Source of the DNA: Bacillota bacterium
Lineage (GTDB): Bacteria; Bacillota; Sulfobacillia; JACIYH01
DNA: 64,000 bases
Assembly (NCBI GenBank): GCA_040757085.1
Contig: JBFLXJ010000017.1
Coordinates: 217,095 to 281,094 of the forward strand
Direction: 5' to 3'
The notes beneath the pieces were generated by a model that saw nothing but the letters and a program-made list of their open reading frames with translations, was not told the origin of the DNA and searched no databases. Numbering within the stretch: position 1 is the stretch's first letter; every line of letters begins with the position of its first letter. The position numbers and the translations under genes were made by a program. Below are positions 16,484 through 25,368 of the stretch, piece by piece.

Positions 16484-17767
16484 ATGGAGTTAGGGCGATC
16501 GCGTGTGCTCATGGAGAAGGCACGTGCCCTCATGCCGGGAGGGGTCAACAGCCCGGTGCGCTCCTTCCGTGGTGTGGGCGGCACGCCATTCTTCGTGGCC
16601 CGCGGGCAGGGTGCGTACCTCTGGGACGTGGACGGTAATCGCTATCTGGACTACGTGTGCTCGTGGGGTCCCCTGATACTGGGGCATGCCCACCCCGAGG
16701 TGGTGGAAGCGCTGGCGCGGGCTCTGGAGCGCGGGACGAGCTATGGCGCCCCCACCGAACTTGAGGTTGAGCTGGCCGAGATGGTGACGCGGGCCATGCC
16801 GGGCGTGGAGATGGTACGCATGGTCAACTCCGGTACCGAGGCATGCATGAGCGCCATTCGCCTCGCCCGCGCCTACACGGGTCGTCCCCGCATCATCAAA
16901 TTCGCCGGCTGCTATCACGGGCACGCCGATCCCCTGCTGGCCCGGGCGGGTTCCGGCGTCGCTACCCTGGGATTACCGGACAGTCCTGGTGTACCGGGAG
17001 GCACCGTGGCAGACACCGTGGTGCTCCCATACAACGACCTGGGCGCGGTGACCACGGCATTTGCCGTGCAGGGGGATCGGGTGGCGGCCGTCATCGTGGA
17101 GCCGGTGGCAGGTAACATGGGGGTGGTACCGCCCGCCGCCGGCTTCCTTGCCGGCCTGCGGGATCTCACCAGGAAACACGGTGCCCTGCTCATCTTCGAC
17201 GAGGTGATCACCGGGTTCCGGGTGGCATACGGGGGTGCCCAGGCCCTCTACGGGGTGATCCCCGACCTGACCTGCTTCGGCAAGATCATCGGAGGCGGGC
17301 TGCCGGTGGGGGCGTACGGGGGCAGGCGTGACATCATGGAGATGGTGGCACCCGCGGGGCCCGTCTACCAGGCCGGGACCCTCTCCGGCAATCCCCTGGC
17401 CATGACGGCGGGCCTGGCCACCTTACGCGTACTCTCCCGGCCCGGCACTTACGAGCAGCTCGAGCGGGCCGGGGCGGAACTGGAGAAAGGTCTCGTAGAA
17501 GCGGCTCAAGAGGCGGGAGTCCCCGTATGTTGCCAGCGGGTGGGATCGCTGCTCACGGTGTTCTTCCAGGAGGGTCCCATCACCCGGTGGGAAGAGGCTT
17601 CCCGGAGCGCCACCGCCAGCTACGCCCGTTTCTTCCACGCCCTTCTGGAACGTGGGGTTTACTTGCCGCCCTCCCAGTTCGAAGCTTGCTTCCTCTCGCT
17701 GGCCCACGGGCAGGAGGAACTGGAGAAGACCATCGCCGCAGCCCGGGAGGCCTTCCGCTGCCTGTGA
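16484..17767 (+). CDS. hemL: Glutamate-1-semialdehyde 2,1-aminomutase
   Basis: The protein has 427 residues from ATG 16484, with GGAGGTGG at 16471-16478; GTG 16475 overlaps that site and is less likely. It is a PLP enzyme that converts glutamate-1-semialdehyde to aminolevulinate. It has [12 protein letters not shown] near the start, [25 protein letters not shown] and the PLP lysine in [17 protein letters not shown] (Lys267). With hemA and hemB it completes the supply of porphobilinogen for siroheme. It is the last gene of the tetrapyrrole run. Confidence 0.95.
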   Translation: MELGRSRVLMEKARALMPGGVNSPVRSFRGVGGTPFFVARGQGAYLWDVDGNRYLDYVCSWGPLILGHAHPEVVEALARALERGTSYGAPTELEVELAEMVTRAMPGVEMVRMVNSGTEACMSAIRLARAYTGRPRIIKFAGCYHGHADPLLARAGSGVATLGLPDSPGVPGGTVADTVVLPYNDLGAVTTAFAVQGDRVAAVIVEPVAGNMGVVPPAAGFLAGLRDLTRKHGALLIFDEVITGFRVAYGGAQALYGVIPDLTCFGKIIGGGLPVGAYGGRRDIMEMVAPAGPVYQAGTLSGNPLAMTAGLATLRVLSRPGTYEQLERAGAELEKGLVEAAQEAGVPVCCQRVGSLLTVFFQEGPITRWEEASRSATASYARFFHALLERGVYLPPSQFEACFLSLAHGQEELEKTIAAAREAFRCL

Positions 17768-17827
17768 CAGCGGCGGGCGCTGCGTCAGGCGTGCACCACC
17801 GACATTCACGGCGAGGGGGGAGCAGCC

Positions 17828-18316
17828 ATGGCTGAAGGAAAGAAGCAAATCGTGTTGGAATGGCTGGGAGGCATGGGCTTTATAGCCCGCAACGAGGCCG
17901 GGCGGGCCATCCTGGTGGGGACGCCTCCGCCCGAGCGGGCCCGGGATGTTCTGGCGGGGCTGGATGCAGCCCGGACCGGGCTGACCCCCATGGAACTGGT
18001 GCTGGCGGCGCTGGGCGGGTGTACCGCCCTGGATGTGCTCTCCATCCTGGAGAAGATGCGCCAGCGGGTGGACACATTCACCGTGGTGGTGGAAGGGGAA
18101 CGGGCTGCCGAGCATCCCAAGGTATACACTGTGGCCCGGCTTACCTACCGCCTGGCGGGGGAGATAGAGCCGGCGAGTGCCCGCCGGGCAGCAGAACTGT
18201 CCATCGGGCGTTATTGCTCGGTGGGGGCCATGTTCACCCGGGCAGTCCCCGTGACCTATACCATGGAACTCAACGGCGAAGTGATGGATCTGGGTACGCG
18301 GGGTCCCGCTCACTGA
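17828..18316 (+). CDS. OsmC/Ohr-family protein
   Basis: The protein has 162 residues from ATG 17828 after GGCGAGGGGGGAG. The fold shows both redox cysteines of the family, in LGGCTALDVL (Cys65) and GRYCSVGAM (Cys130). Family members reduce organic hydroperoxides with thiols or act on other thiol substrates. The YhfA-like subgroup often has no proven substrate. It follows hemL by 60 bp and may be co-transcribed. Its role is probably protection from oxidants, which is inferred from family. Confidence 0.87.
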   Translation: MAEGKKQIVLEWLGGMGFIARNEAGRAILVGTPPPERARDVLAGLDAARTGLTPMELVLAALGGCTALDVLSILEKMRQRVDTFTVVVEGERAAEHPKVYTVARLTYRLAGEIEPASARRAAELSIGRYCSVGAMFTRAVPVTYTMELNGEVMDLGTRGPAH

Positions 18317-18366
18317 GGAGCCCGGGGACGAACCTGCGCAAAGGAACGGAGGGAGGTACTGTCCAA

Positions 18367-18768
18367 ATGCCGGAGAGGAAGGTAGTGACCACTCAGGGAG
18401 CTCCCGTGCCTGTGGGGCCGTACTCTCAGGCGATCATAGCCGGTGACGAGGTTTTCACGGCCGGCCAGCTGGGGATTGAACCCACCACGGGGAAGCTGGT
18501 TGGCGATGGCGTTGAGGAGCAAACCAGGCAGGCATTGCAGAACCTGCAGGCGGTTCTGGTTGCCGCGGGGACGTCCCTGGAAAACGCGGTGAAGGTGACG
18601 GTGTTTCTCACCGACATGAGTAATTTCCCGCTCATGAACCGGGTCTACTCCCAGTTCTTTCCCAAGGATCCTCCCGCCCGCACCTGCATAGGGGTGGCGG
18701 CCCTGCCCATGGGAGCGGCGGTGGAAATCGAGGTGGTGGCTGCCCTTCCCAGCAGGTCCACTTCCTAG
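18367..18768 (+). CDS. RidA family enamine/imine deaminase
   Basis: The protein has 133 residues from ATG 18367 behind GGAGGGAGG. The sequence is a full YjgF/RidA protein: VPVGPYSQAI, AGQLGIEP, a central NLQAVLVAAGTSLENAVKVTVFL and the catalytic arginine in PPARTCIGVAALP. It hydrolyses reactive 2-aminoacrylate-type imines made by PLP enzymes. It lies 50 bp after the OsmC-like gene, and its stop overlaps the 3' end of the convergent PIG-L gene by four bases. Confidence 0.93.
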   Translation: MPERKVVTTQGAPVPVGPYSQAIIAGDEVFTAGQLGIEPTTGKLVGDGVEEQTRQALQNLQAVLVAAGTSLENAVKVTVFLTDMSNFPLMNRVYSQFFPKDPPARTCIGVAALPMGAAVEIEVVAALPSRSTS

Positions 18769-19805
18769 GGGCCTGGGTCTAAGGCCGCTCGACCCCGGGG
18801 AGCACTCCTGGCAGGCTCTAGGGGTTGCCGGCTCGCGGGGTGACCGGCACGGTCAACGGGGGCGGGCGAGAAGGTCTCGGTGGGGCCCAGGAAGGAATTC
18901 AGGAAGAGGCTGCTCCAGACGGCGCGCTGGGTGCGGTAGGCACCCAGCGCGTTGCGCTTGAAGGCGCGTTCTTCCCGGGTCAGGAGCAGGCATTCCGTAT
19001 CCTTGCTCTTTTCCACTGCTGCGGGCAGGCCCAGGTACTGCTCCAGAACCCGTGTCCGGGCGCGCGGGTGGACCAGGTAGGTTAACAGCCGGGGCCGGGA
19101 GCCATCATCGACCCCCGGGCTGAGGCCGGCTACAGCGTCAAGAAAAAGGTGGTGGGCGGCGCGGTGGTCCGGGTGTCCGTCTCCGGCGCTGGGGAGAAGG
19201 ACGATGGTGGGCCGGAAAGCATTGATGACGGCCTGGAGCTGATGTCTTAGTTCCTCCCGGGTGTAAGCGGCGCCAGGACGCAGGCACTCCCGGTAGGGGA
19301 CGGTCGTGGCACCCGTGAAGCGTGAGTCGGTGCGTCCGGTGAGGAGCAGACGCATCAGGCCCCGGTCGGGGAAGCCGAGGAAGATGACGTTATCGGGGTC
19401 GAGACCGAGCCGGATTGCCGCTTCGCGGGCCTCCGCCATGCGGATGCGCCCGAAGCGCAACAGATCCTGGGGCGATAGGGTGGAACGCCGGAAGTACTCG
19501 CGGGCGGCCAGGGAATACCCATCCCCGCAGGTGAGGATGACCACCTGCACCTGTCCCTCCCGGGAGAGCACGCGCCGGATGAGTCCTGCCGCTGCCAGGG
19601 TTTCGTCGTCGGGGTGGGGGGAAACTACCAGCAGGCGTTCTCCCCATCCCACCTGCGGTTGCGGTGTTTCCCGGGCGAGTACTGCCGCCGGCCAGACGGT
19701 GAGCCCTGCCCGGAGCACCGTCCATGCGGCCAGCACCAAGCCGAAGATGACGACCTTGCGGCGTCCGGATGGACGAGAAAGTGGTAGCACGCCTCTTGTG
19801 CGCAC
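18765..19805 (-). CDS. PIG-L/LmbE-family zinc N-deacetylase, membrane-anchored
   Basis: The protein has 346 residues from GTG at 19805 (minus strand) with GTGAGGAAGA just upstream. One hydrophobic segment at about residues 17-43 should anchor or export it. The zinc site is present: HPDDE (His64, Asp66-67) and HPDH (His211-His214). Family members remove acyl groups from GlcNAc-type substrates (MshB, BshB, LmbE). The last 40 or so residues are Pro/Arg-rich and probably disordered. The substrate is unknown; a cell-surface sugar is plausible because of the N-terminal segment. Confidence 0.85.
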   Translation of the reverse strand: MRTRGVLPLSRPSGRRKVVIFGLVLAAWTVLRAGLTVWPAAVLARETPQPQVGWGERLLVVSPHPDDETLAAAGLIRRVLSREGQVQVVILTCGDGYSLAAREYFRRSTLSPQDLLRFGRIRMAEAREAAIRLGLDPDNVIFLGFPDRGLMRLLLTGRTDSRFTGATTVPYRECLRPGAAYTREELRHQLQAVINAFRPTIVLLPSAGDGHPDHRAAHHLFLDAVAGLSPGVDDGSRPRLLTYLVHPRARTRVLEQYLGLPAAVEKSKDTECLLLTREERAFKRNALGAYRTQRAVWSSLFLNSFLGPTETFSPAPVDRAGHPASRQPLEPARSAPRGRAALDPGP

Positions 19806-19842
19806 TCTTCCTCACCCATTTCCTGCCCTGCTTCGCCCGGTT

Positions 19843-20436
19843 TCACGGTTTTCTGCCTGCCCTGACTGATTTCCTGCCCAGCCAGCGTAGGGCGGCTATC
19901 CCCAGGGTAATACTGGCCACCAGGGCAAGTACCCCCCATACCAGGTGGCCCGCCACCGCCGCTCTCACCCAGGGGGCGAACTTCCATCCCAGGTACTGCC
20001 AGACCAAGCAGTAGGTGAATGATCCCAGGGACCCGACGAAAGTGTAGGCCCCCAGGGGCAGTCGCATGGCGCCCGCTCCCAGGAGGGCGGCGGGGCGGAT
20101 AAACCCTAGCCAGCGGGCGCAGAAAGTGGTGATCGCCCCGTAGCGGCGGAACCAGTTCTCCGCGCGCTCCATCGCCTCCCGGTTAACGCCCAGCAGCCGG
20201 CCCAGACGCGAACCCCGGCGCAAACCTTCGCCCGCCCGGTATCCGGCTGCATAGGCAAGGAGCCCGCCGGCGGAGTTGCCTGCCGTGGCCACCAGCACCG
20301 ACCCCCAGAATGACATCCGACCCAGGGAGAGGTAGTGACCGCTCACCAGGCACAGCAGTTCGGCGGGGACGGGGAGGCTGGTCCCCTCGAGGGCGAAGCC
20401 GACGAAAAGAGCCAGGTACGTCAGGGAAGGGGACAT
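19843..20436 (-). CDS. DedA-family membrane protein
   Basis: The protein has 197 residues with start ATG at 20436 (minus strand); the frame is open further upstream but the extra 20 residues look untranslated. It shows the DedA/SNARE-associated pattern: the re-entrant segment with GTSLPVPAELLCLVSG, GNSAGGLLAYAAGYRAG, and ARWLGFIRPAALLGAGAMRL with the conserved arginines. DedA proteins act in the inner membrane as lipid scramblases or undecaprenyl-phosphate recyclers. It ends 37 bp before the PIG-L start, so both probably belong to one minus-strand unit. Confidence 0.87.
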   Translation of the reverse strand: MSPSLTYLALFVGFALEGTSLPVPAELLCLVSGHYLSLGRMSFWGSVLVATAGNSAGGLLAYAAGYRAGEGLRRGSRLGRLLGVNREAMERAENWFRRYGAITTFCARWLGFIRPAALLGAGAMRLPLGAYTFVGSLGSFTYCLVWQYLGWKFAPWVRAAVAGHLVWGVLALVASITLGIAALRWLGRKSVRAGRKP

Positions 20437-20552
20437 GGTGTTCCCACCCGGCGGACGATGACACTGAGCGATTAATACGCCTGTGCGTTTGGCCACACCG
20501 CGTTGCGTTGATGGATGCCGTACAGCGGTGCAGCCCGCACCACCAAGTCATT

Positions 20553-22046
20553 TTACATCGTCGGCTTCTGGTTTGCACTGGATGCCGGTTCCTCGGCTAT
20601 CTCCATGCCCGGGGCCGGGCGTGGCACCACCGGGGGAGCTGCCGGGGTGGGAGCCTGCGCCGCACGGCGGGCCACCAGGCTGTGGCGGAGGGAGTAGGTG
20701 AAGTAGATGGTGAGGCCGATGGTGAGCCAGACGCCGAAGCGGACCCAGGTGAGGGCGGGGAGGTTGGCCATCAGGTAGAGGCAGAACACGGCCGCGAAAG
20801 CGGGGAACCAGGGCACCCAGGGCACCCGGAACGGGCGGGGGAGATCCGGGCGCAGGCGGCGGAGGGCGATTACCCCCGCTGACACCAGCACGAAAGCGGC
20901 CAGGGTACCTATGTTGGCGAGTTCCGCCACCGTTCCGATGGGGAGTAACGAAGCCATGAGGGCCACGGTTCCCCCCGTGAGGTAGGTGGAGAAGGTGGGG
21001 GTGCCGCGGCGAGGTTCGAGGCTGGCAAAGACGGGCGGCAGCATGCCGTCCCCGGCCATGGCGAAGAAGATGCGGCTCTGGGCGAAAATGTCCACCACCA
21101 GGACACTGGTGAGGCCGGCCAGGGCCCCCACGGACACCGCCGCCGAGGCCCAGCGATAGCCGGCTGCGGCCAGCGCGGTGGCCACGGGGGAAGCTGTGTC
21201 CAGGTGGGGGTAGGGCAGGATACCGGTGAGGATGGCCGCCACCGCCAGGTACAGGCTGGTGGCGATGCCCAGTGAGGCCATGATCCCGATGGGCAGGTCG
21301 CGGGCGGGCCGGCGGACTTCTTCGGCAGCGGTGGAGACGGCATCGAAGCCGATGTAGGCGAAGAACACGATGGCTGCCCCGCGCATCACCCCCGCGGCAC
21401 CATAGGGGGCGAAGGGAACCCAGTTGAGGGGGTTCACCTTGCCCACGCCCAGGGCAATGAACAGGGCGAGGGCGGCCAGCTTGGTGATCACCACCACCAG
21501 GTTGAAAGTGGCACTTTCGCGCGTGCCCAGTGTGAGCAACGCGGTGATGACCGCCACCACGGTCAGGGCAGGCAGGTTAAGCGCTCCTCCTTCCCAGGGG
21601 CCGGCCGTGAGTGTGTGGGGCAACGGCATCCCCAGGTTGGCCAGCAGCGACGACAGGTAGGACCCCCAGCCGATGGCCACTGCGCTGGCGGCCACCGTGT
21701 ACTCCAGGATCAGGTCCCACCCGATGATCCAGGCGGGCAATTCCCCCAGGGCCGAGTAGGCGTAGGTGTAAGCGCTCCCAGCCACCGGCACCATGGAGGC
21801 CAGCTCCGCGTACACGAAAGCCGTGAGAGTGGCGGCAATGCCGGATATCACGAAGGAGACGACCACCGCGGGACCGGCGAAGCGGGCAGCGGCAACCCCC
21901 GTCAGCACGAAGATCCCGGTCCCGATGATCCCGCCCAGGCCCAGGAAGGTGAGATCCCAGGGACCCAGTACCCGCCGCAGCCCCCTCTCCGGGGGCCTCG
22001 TTATGGGTCGAGTGCGAAGGCAGGTGCGGGCGAGTTCCCTCAGCAT
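20553..22046 (-). CDS. APC-superfamily cationic/branched amino acid permease
   Basis: The protein has 497 residues with start ATG at 22046 (AGGAAC upstream); the open frame extends 58 codons further but that part is Arg/Pro-rich and has no transporter character. Twelve or more hydrophobic spans are present, and the first carries the substrate-binding GIIGTGIFVLTG. FFAYIGFDAVSTAAEE lies in the middle. This is the YfnA/CAT-like branch of amino acid/polyamine symporters. It ends 116 bp from the DedA gene on the same strand. Confidence 0.88.
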   Translation of the reverse strand: MLRELARTCLRTRPITRPPERGLRRVLGPWDLTFLGLGGIIGTGIFVLTGVAAARFAGPAVVVSFVISGIAATLTAFVYAELASMVPVAGSAYTYAYSALGELPAWIIGWDLILEYTVAASAVAIGWGSYLSSLLANLGMPLPHTLTAGPWEGGALNLPALTVVAVITALLTLGTRESATFNLVVVITKLAALALFIALGVGKVNPLNWVPFAPYGAAGVMRGAAIVFFAYIGFDAVSTAAEEVRRPARDLPIGIMASLGIATSLYLAVAAILTGILPYPHLDTASPVATALAAAGYRWASAAVSVGALAGLTSVLVVDIFAQSRIFFAMAGDGMLPPVFASLEPRRGTPTFSTYLTGGTVALMASLLPIGTVAELANIGTLAAFVLVSAGVIALRRLRPDLPRPFRVPWVPWFPAFAAVFCLYLMANLPALTWVRFGVWLTIGLTIYFTYSLRHSLVARRAAQAPTPAAPPVVPRPAPGMEIAEEPASSANQKPTM

Positions 22047-22275
22047 AGCGTTCCTAGTTTGCACGGCCCGCGCCCGTTTATGGGGCACGGGGTGCCGGGC
22101 GGAGCGCGGCCGTTCACGGTGGCGGCAGGGCAGTCTCCGGTCGGGGCAGGGCAGTCCGCGGTGGCGGCAGGTCCGCCTGCGTCCGACGGGGGAACCGGGC
22201 AGGAATGGGTAACGGGTCACGGCGAATTGCCCAAAGGAGTGGAGGTACGGGATGTTCTCACGCCAGGACTGTTGA

Positions 22276-22440
22276 TGCCATGGAGAACATATGCCCGGAG
22301 GGATTGGCGGCTGGTCCTGGCCAATTTCTACCAGGCTCTGGAACCCGGCGGATACCTCTTGTTTCCTCGTTAAGGAACTGGTCGGAGACGGCTACCATCA
22401 CTTTGTGGCCCGGAAGAATCAAGCAGGGACAAGGATTGGG
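22276..22440 (+). pseudogene. Possible frameshifted remnant of a CheR-like methyltransferase
   Basis: The 400-bp gap between the divergent permease and the next plus-strand gene holds no intact frame. One frame at about 22278-22373 reads ...VLANFYQALEPGGYLLFPR, which strongly resembles the ALxPGGYLFLG strand of CheR-type SAM methyltransferases. The frame after it reads KELVGDGYHHFVARKNQAG, which could be the following segment, so at least one frameshift would be needed. The rest of the gene is absent. The match is short, so this call is tentative. Confidence 0.3.
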
Positions 22441-22449
22441 GGAGAAGAG

Positions 22450-23220
22450 ATGAGGGCTAAGGCACTGGTTTGTCTGACGCCGGCGGAGTCGCGACGACTC
22501 ATCGCCAAAGGGGTGACTGCTCTGCCCGAGGTCAGGAACGCCCTGGCCCATGGCAGGGTGGTGATTGCCGTGGGCACCACCAACACATACGTGGCCGAGG
22601 AAATCCTGGGGCAGCCCATGCCGCGCGGTCCCTTCGTGGCCGGCTTTGTGGGGCCGCAGGGGTTGTGGGAGACCCCGCCCGACATCAGGATGCATCCCGT
22701 GGTGCTCATCCGGGGGGAGAGGGTGGATCGGCGGCCACGGGAAGTCCTGGAAGAGTTCGAGGCCGGGGACGTGTTCATCAAGGGAGCCAACGCCGTTGAT
22801 CCCGCCGGCCTGGCGGGAATTTTCCTGGGCGGGGCGAGCGGGGGGACCATCGGCCTGGCCATCGGCTACCTGGCGGCGCGGGGGGCCCATCTGGTGGTTC
22901 CCGTGGGTCTGGAGAAGCTGGTGCCGTCCGTGGCCCGGGCGGCGGGCCGCATGGGTTCCGCTGCCGTGGAGATGGCCACCGGGGAACCCGTGGGGCTGAT
23001 GCCCCTGGTGGGGGCGCGGGTGGTCACGGAAATCGAGGCCCTGGCGGTGCTGACGGGGGTGGACGCCATCCACGTGGGAAGCGGCGGGGTGGGGGGAGCC
23101 GAAGGCGCGGTCACGCTGCTTTTGGAAGGCGAACGGGACCGGGTTGAGGCGGCCTTCTCGCTGGTGAAGTCTCTCAAGGGCGAGCCGGCCTTCCCGCTGC
23201 CGCCTGCCCGGGAGCGATGA
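22450..23220 (+). CDS. Conserved hypothetical protein (unknown function)
   Basis: The protein has 256 residues from ATG 22450 with GGGGGAGAAG upstream. I do not recognise a named family. It has a Gly-rich segment AVGTTNTYVAEEILG near residue 40, a second GGASGGTIGLAIGYLAARGAH at about 137-157 that looks like a nucleotide or cofactor-binding turn, and HVGSGGVGGAEGAVTLLL near the C-terminus. No signal peptide or clear membrane span is present. Its stop overlaps the start of the Clp1-like kinase (ATGA), so the two are translationally coupled and may share a pathway. Confidence 0.8.
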   Translation: MRAKALVCLTPAESRRLIAKGVTALPEVRNALAHGRVVIAVGTTNTYVAEEILGQPMPRGPFVAGFVGPQGLWETPPDIRMHPVVLIRGERVDRRPREVLEEFEAGDVFIKGANAVDPAGLAGIFLGGASGGTIGLAIGYLAARGAHLVVPVGLEKLVPSVARAAGRMGSAAVEMATGEPVGLMPLVGARVVTEIEALAVLTGVDAIHVGSGGVGGAEGAVTLLLEGERDRVEAAFSLVKSLKGEPAFPLPPARER

Positions 23221-24122
23221 ACTGGGCCCGGGAATGGAACTGGGCATGTGCCCAGGTGGCTGCTTCGCCCGGGGTGGTGCTTCTGGTGGGGGCACCCGAC
23301 ACCGGCAAGAGCACCCTGGCTGCCTGGTTGGTGAACGCCTGCCTGGGGGCGGGGCACCGGGTAGCGGTGGTGGACGCGGACGTAGGGCAATCCGACGTGG
23401 GGCCTCCCGGTACCGTGGGGCTGGGATACCCTCCGGGGCCCATCGAGCGTTTGGATCAGGTGCCGGTCGCCGCAATGGCGTTCGTGGGTGCCACCTCCCC
23501 CGCCCGCTCGCCGGCGCACCATGTTGTCGCCACGGCGTCCATGGTCTGGCGGGCCCGGCGGGAGGGAGCTGCCGTGGTGGTGGTGGATACCACGGGCACC
23601 GTCTCTGGGCGGTTGGGCCAGGTCCTTAAGGAACTCAAGATCGCAGCCACCCGGCCCGAGTGGGTGGTAGCCCTGGAACGGGAAGGCGAGCTGGCTCCCA
23701 TCCTGCGCGGGTTGCGGGGCCGCACCCGACCCCGGGTGCTGCGCGTACCTCCCTCGGGGCGGGCACGGGAGCGTTCGCGCGAAGAACGCCGTGCCAACCG
23801 GGAGAGGCTGCTGGCCCGCTACTTGCAACAGGCGGCCCCGCTGGACATCCCCCTGGCGGGGCTGGGGATAGTGAACTCGTTCTGGGAGAGGGACTTGTAC
23901 GAGGAAGTGCCGGAGCAGGAGTTCCATCACCTGTGGGTGGGGCTGGCTGATGCCCGCGGGGAGGTCCTGGCCGCAGGCACTGTTCTTGAGGTGTCGTACG
24001 CCGAGGACCGGGTGCGTGTGCTCACACCCTGGAAGGATGCTGCTGCGGTCAAGGTGATCATCCTGGGGTCCATGCGGGTGGCCCCCGACGGCCGCGAAGC
24101 CGGCCATACCGTGGCTGGCTAG
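23217..24122 (+). CDS. Clp1/Grc3-like P-loop polynucleotide 5'-kinase
   Basis: The protein has 301 residues from ATG 23217. The Walker A is GAPDTGKST (residues 25-33), followed by VVDADVGQSDVGPPGTVGLG, the Clp1/Grc3 signature. Eukaryotic and archaeal relatives phosphorylate 5'-hydroxyl ends of RNA or DNA. The C-terminal part (about 200-300) is a small beta domain like that of the archaeal enzymes. Bacterial copies are uncommon and their substrate is not established. It is coupled to the unknown gene before it. Confidence 0.8.
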   Translation: MNWAREWNWACAQVAASPGVVLLVGAPDTGKSTLAAWLVNACLGAGHRVAVVDADVGQSDVGPPGTVGLGYPPGPIERLDQVPVAAMAFVGATSPARSPAHHVVATASMVWRARREGAAVVVVDTTGTVSGRLGQVLKELKIAATRPEWVVALEREGELAPILRGLRGRTRPRVLRVPPSGRARERSREERRANRERLLARYLQQAAPLDIPLAGLGIVNSFWERDLYEEVPEQEFHHLWVGLADARGEVLAAGTVLEVSYAEDRVRVLTPWKDAAAVKVIILGSMRVAPDGREAGHTVAG

Positions 24123-24174
24123 GTGGCGCGGTTCCATCCCCGCCAGTCAGATCCGTGGTGCCCATCCGAACCGG

Positions 24175-24203
24175 TTGACGGCGTTCCCCGAAGGGGATAT
24201 AAA
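24175..24203 (+). promoter_or_regulatory. Sigma-A type promoter for the NifU-like gene
   Basis: TTGACG (24175-24180) and TATAAA (24198-24203) are separated by exactly 17 bp. The spacer contains the inverted repeat CCCCGAAGGGG. Transcription would start near 24210, shortly before the GTG at 24223, and leave GAGGAGGTG as the ribosome binding site. Confidence 0.6.
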
Positions 24204-24222
24204 GAGGCGAGGAGGTGCCGGC

Positions 24223-24441
24223 GTGCAGGATAAGGTAGAAGCGGTTCTCACTCGGGTGAGGCCCATGCTGCAGGCTGACGGCGGCGACGTGGAACTGGTA
24301 GGCATCGAAGGCGGGGTGGTCAAGGTACGGCTGAAGGGGACCTGCGGTGGATGTCCCTTTGCCGCCATGACCATCAAGAACGGGATCGAGGCGGCTCTGA
24401 AGGCCGAGATCCCCGAGGTCAAGAGCGTACAGGCGGTTTAA
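24223..24441 (+). CDS. NifU C-terminal-domain iron-sulfur scaffold
   Basis: The protein has 72 residues from GTG 24223 (GAGGAGGTG upstream). It is a stand-alone Nfu domain with the cluster-binding CGGCP motif (Cys41, Cys44), flanked by LQADGGDVELVGIEGGVV and by KNGIEAALKAEIPEVKSVQAV. It carries or hands over 4Fe-4S clusters, fitting an organism rich in Fe-S enzymes. It has its own promoter and stands apart from other Fe-S assembly genes. Confidence 0.92.
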   Translation: MQDKVEAVLTRVRPMLQADGGDVELVGIEGGVVKVRLKGTCGGCPFAAMTIKNGIEAALKAEIPEVKSVQAV

Positions 24442-24471
24442 GGACCGGAAGGGGGGAACCCGGCGATCGGG

Positions 24472-25368
24472 ATGCACCCGTCGCCATACGGCGTCCTGGG
24501 CGCAGCCGTAGTCTCCGTATCCTTCAGTTCCCTGTTCATCCGACTCAGCTCTGCTCCGCCCCTCGCTATTGCCGCATATCGCATGGGAATTACTACCCTC
24601 ATCCTGGCTGCGCTACTCATGATTTTGGATAGGGGTGCCCTGAGGCACCTGGGGAGGAAGGAACTGGGCTGGTGTTTGCTCTCCGGCTTCTTCTTGGCAC
24701 TGCACTTTGCTGCCTGGATCACTTCCCTCTTTTATACTACGGTGGCCAGTTCCACGGTGCTGGTGTCGATGCAGCCGCTGTTCGTCATGGCGGGTTCCCA
24801 CTTTTTGTACCGGGAAAAGGTGCCGCCGCTGGGCCTGGCGGCGGCGGCCCTGGCCATCGCCGGAAGCGGTTTCATCGGCGGGGGAGACCTCCGCGCCGGA
24901 GGGGCCTTCCTCTGGGGGGACATCCTGGCGCTTTTTGGCGCGGCCATGGTGGCGGGGTACGTCCTCATCGGCAGACGCCTGCGCCAGAGGCTGAGCCTGC
25001 TCGGGTACACTGTCCCCGTATACGGATTCTGCAGTCTGGTGCTGTTCGCGATGTGCGCCCTCACCGGACAACCACTGGCCGGCTTCTCGGGCCGGGACTG
25101 GCTGCTCTTCCTGTCCCTGGCTGTCGTCCCCACCATCGGGGGCCATACCCTGTACAACTACACCCTGCGCTTCCTGCCCGCCCACGTGGTGTCCGTGGCC
25201 AGCCTGGGGGAACCGGTGGGTGCCTCCCTGCTGGTGCTGGCCTTCCTGGGGGAGGTCCCGGCCGCCACCACCGTCCTGGGAGGTTTCTTGGCCCTGGGCG
25301 GGATCGCCTGGTTCCTGGTCCTGACCACTCCCGTCCGTGGCAAGAGGTGGAATGCCCGTGTATGCTAA
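24472..25368 (+). CDS. EamA/DMT-superfamily transporter
   Basis: The protein has 298 residues from ATG 24472 (AAGGGGGG upstream). Ten hydrophobic spans form two EamA repeats; the first contains SLFIRLSSAPPLAIAAYRMG and the second GHTLYNYTLRFLPAHVVSVASLGEPVGASLL, the typical end-of-repeat motif. The family exports amino acids or other metabolites, and the substrate is unknown. It overlaps the start of the PxpB gene, so a link to pyroglutamate or related compounds is possible. Confidence 0.87.
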   Translation: MHPSPYGVLGAAVVSVSFSSLFIRLSSAPPLAIAAYRMGITTLILAALLMILDRGALRHLGRKELGWCLLSGFFLALHFAAWITSLFYTTVASSTVLVSMQPLFVMAGSHFLYREKVPPLGLAAAALAIAGSGFIGGGDLRAGGAFLWGDILALFGAAMVAGYVLIGRRLRQRLSLLGYTVPVYGFCSLVLFAMCALTGQPLAGFSGRDWLLFLSLAVVPTIGGHTLYNYTLRFLPAHVVSVASLGEPVGASLLVLAFLGEVPAATTVLGGFLALGGIAWFLVLTTPVRGKRWNARVC

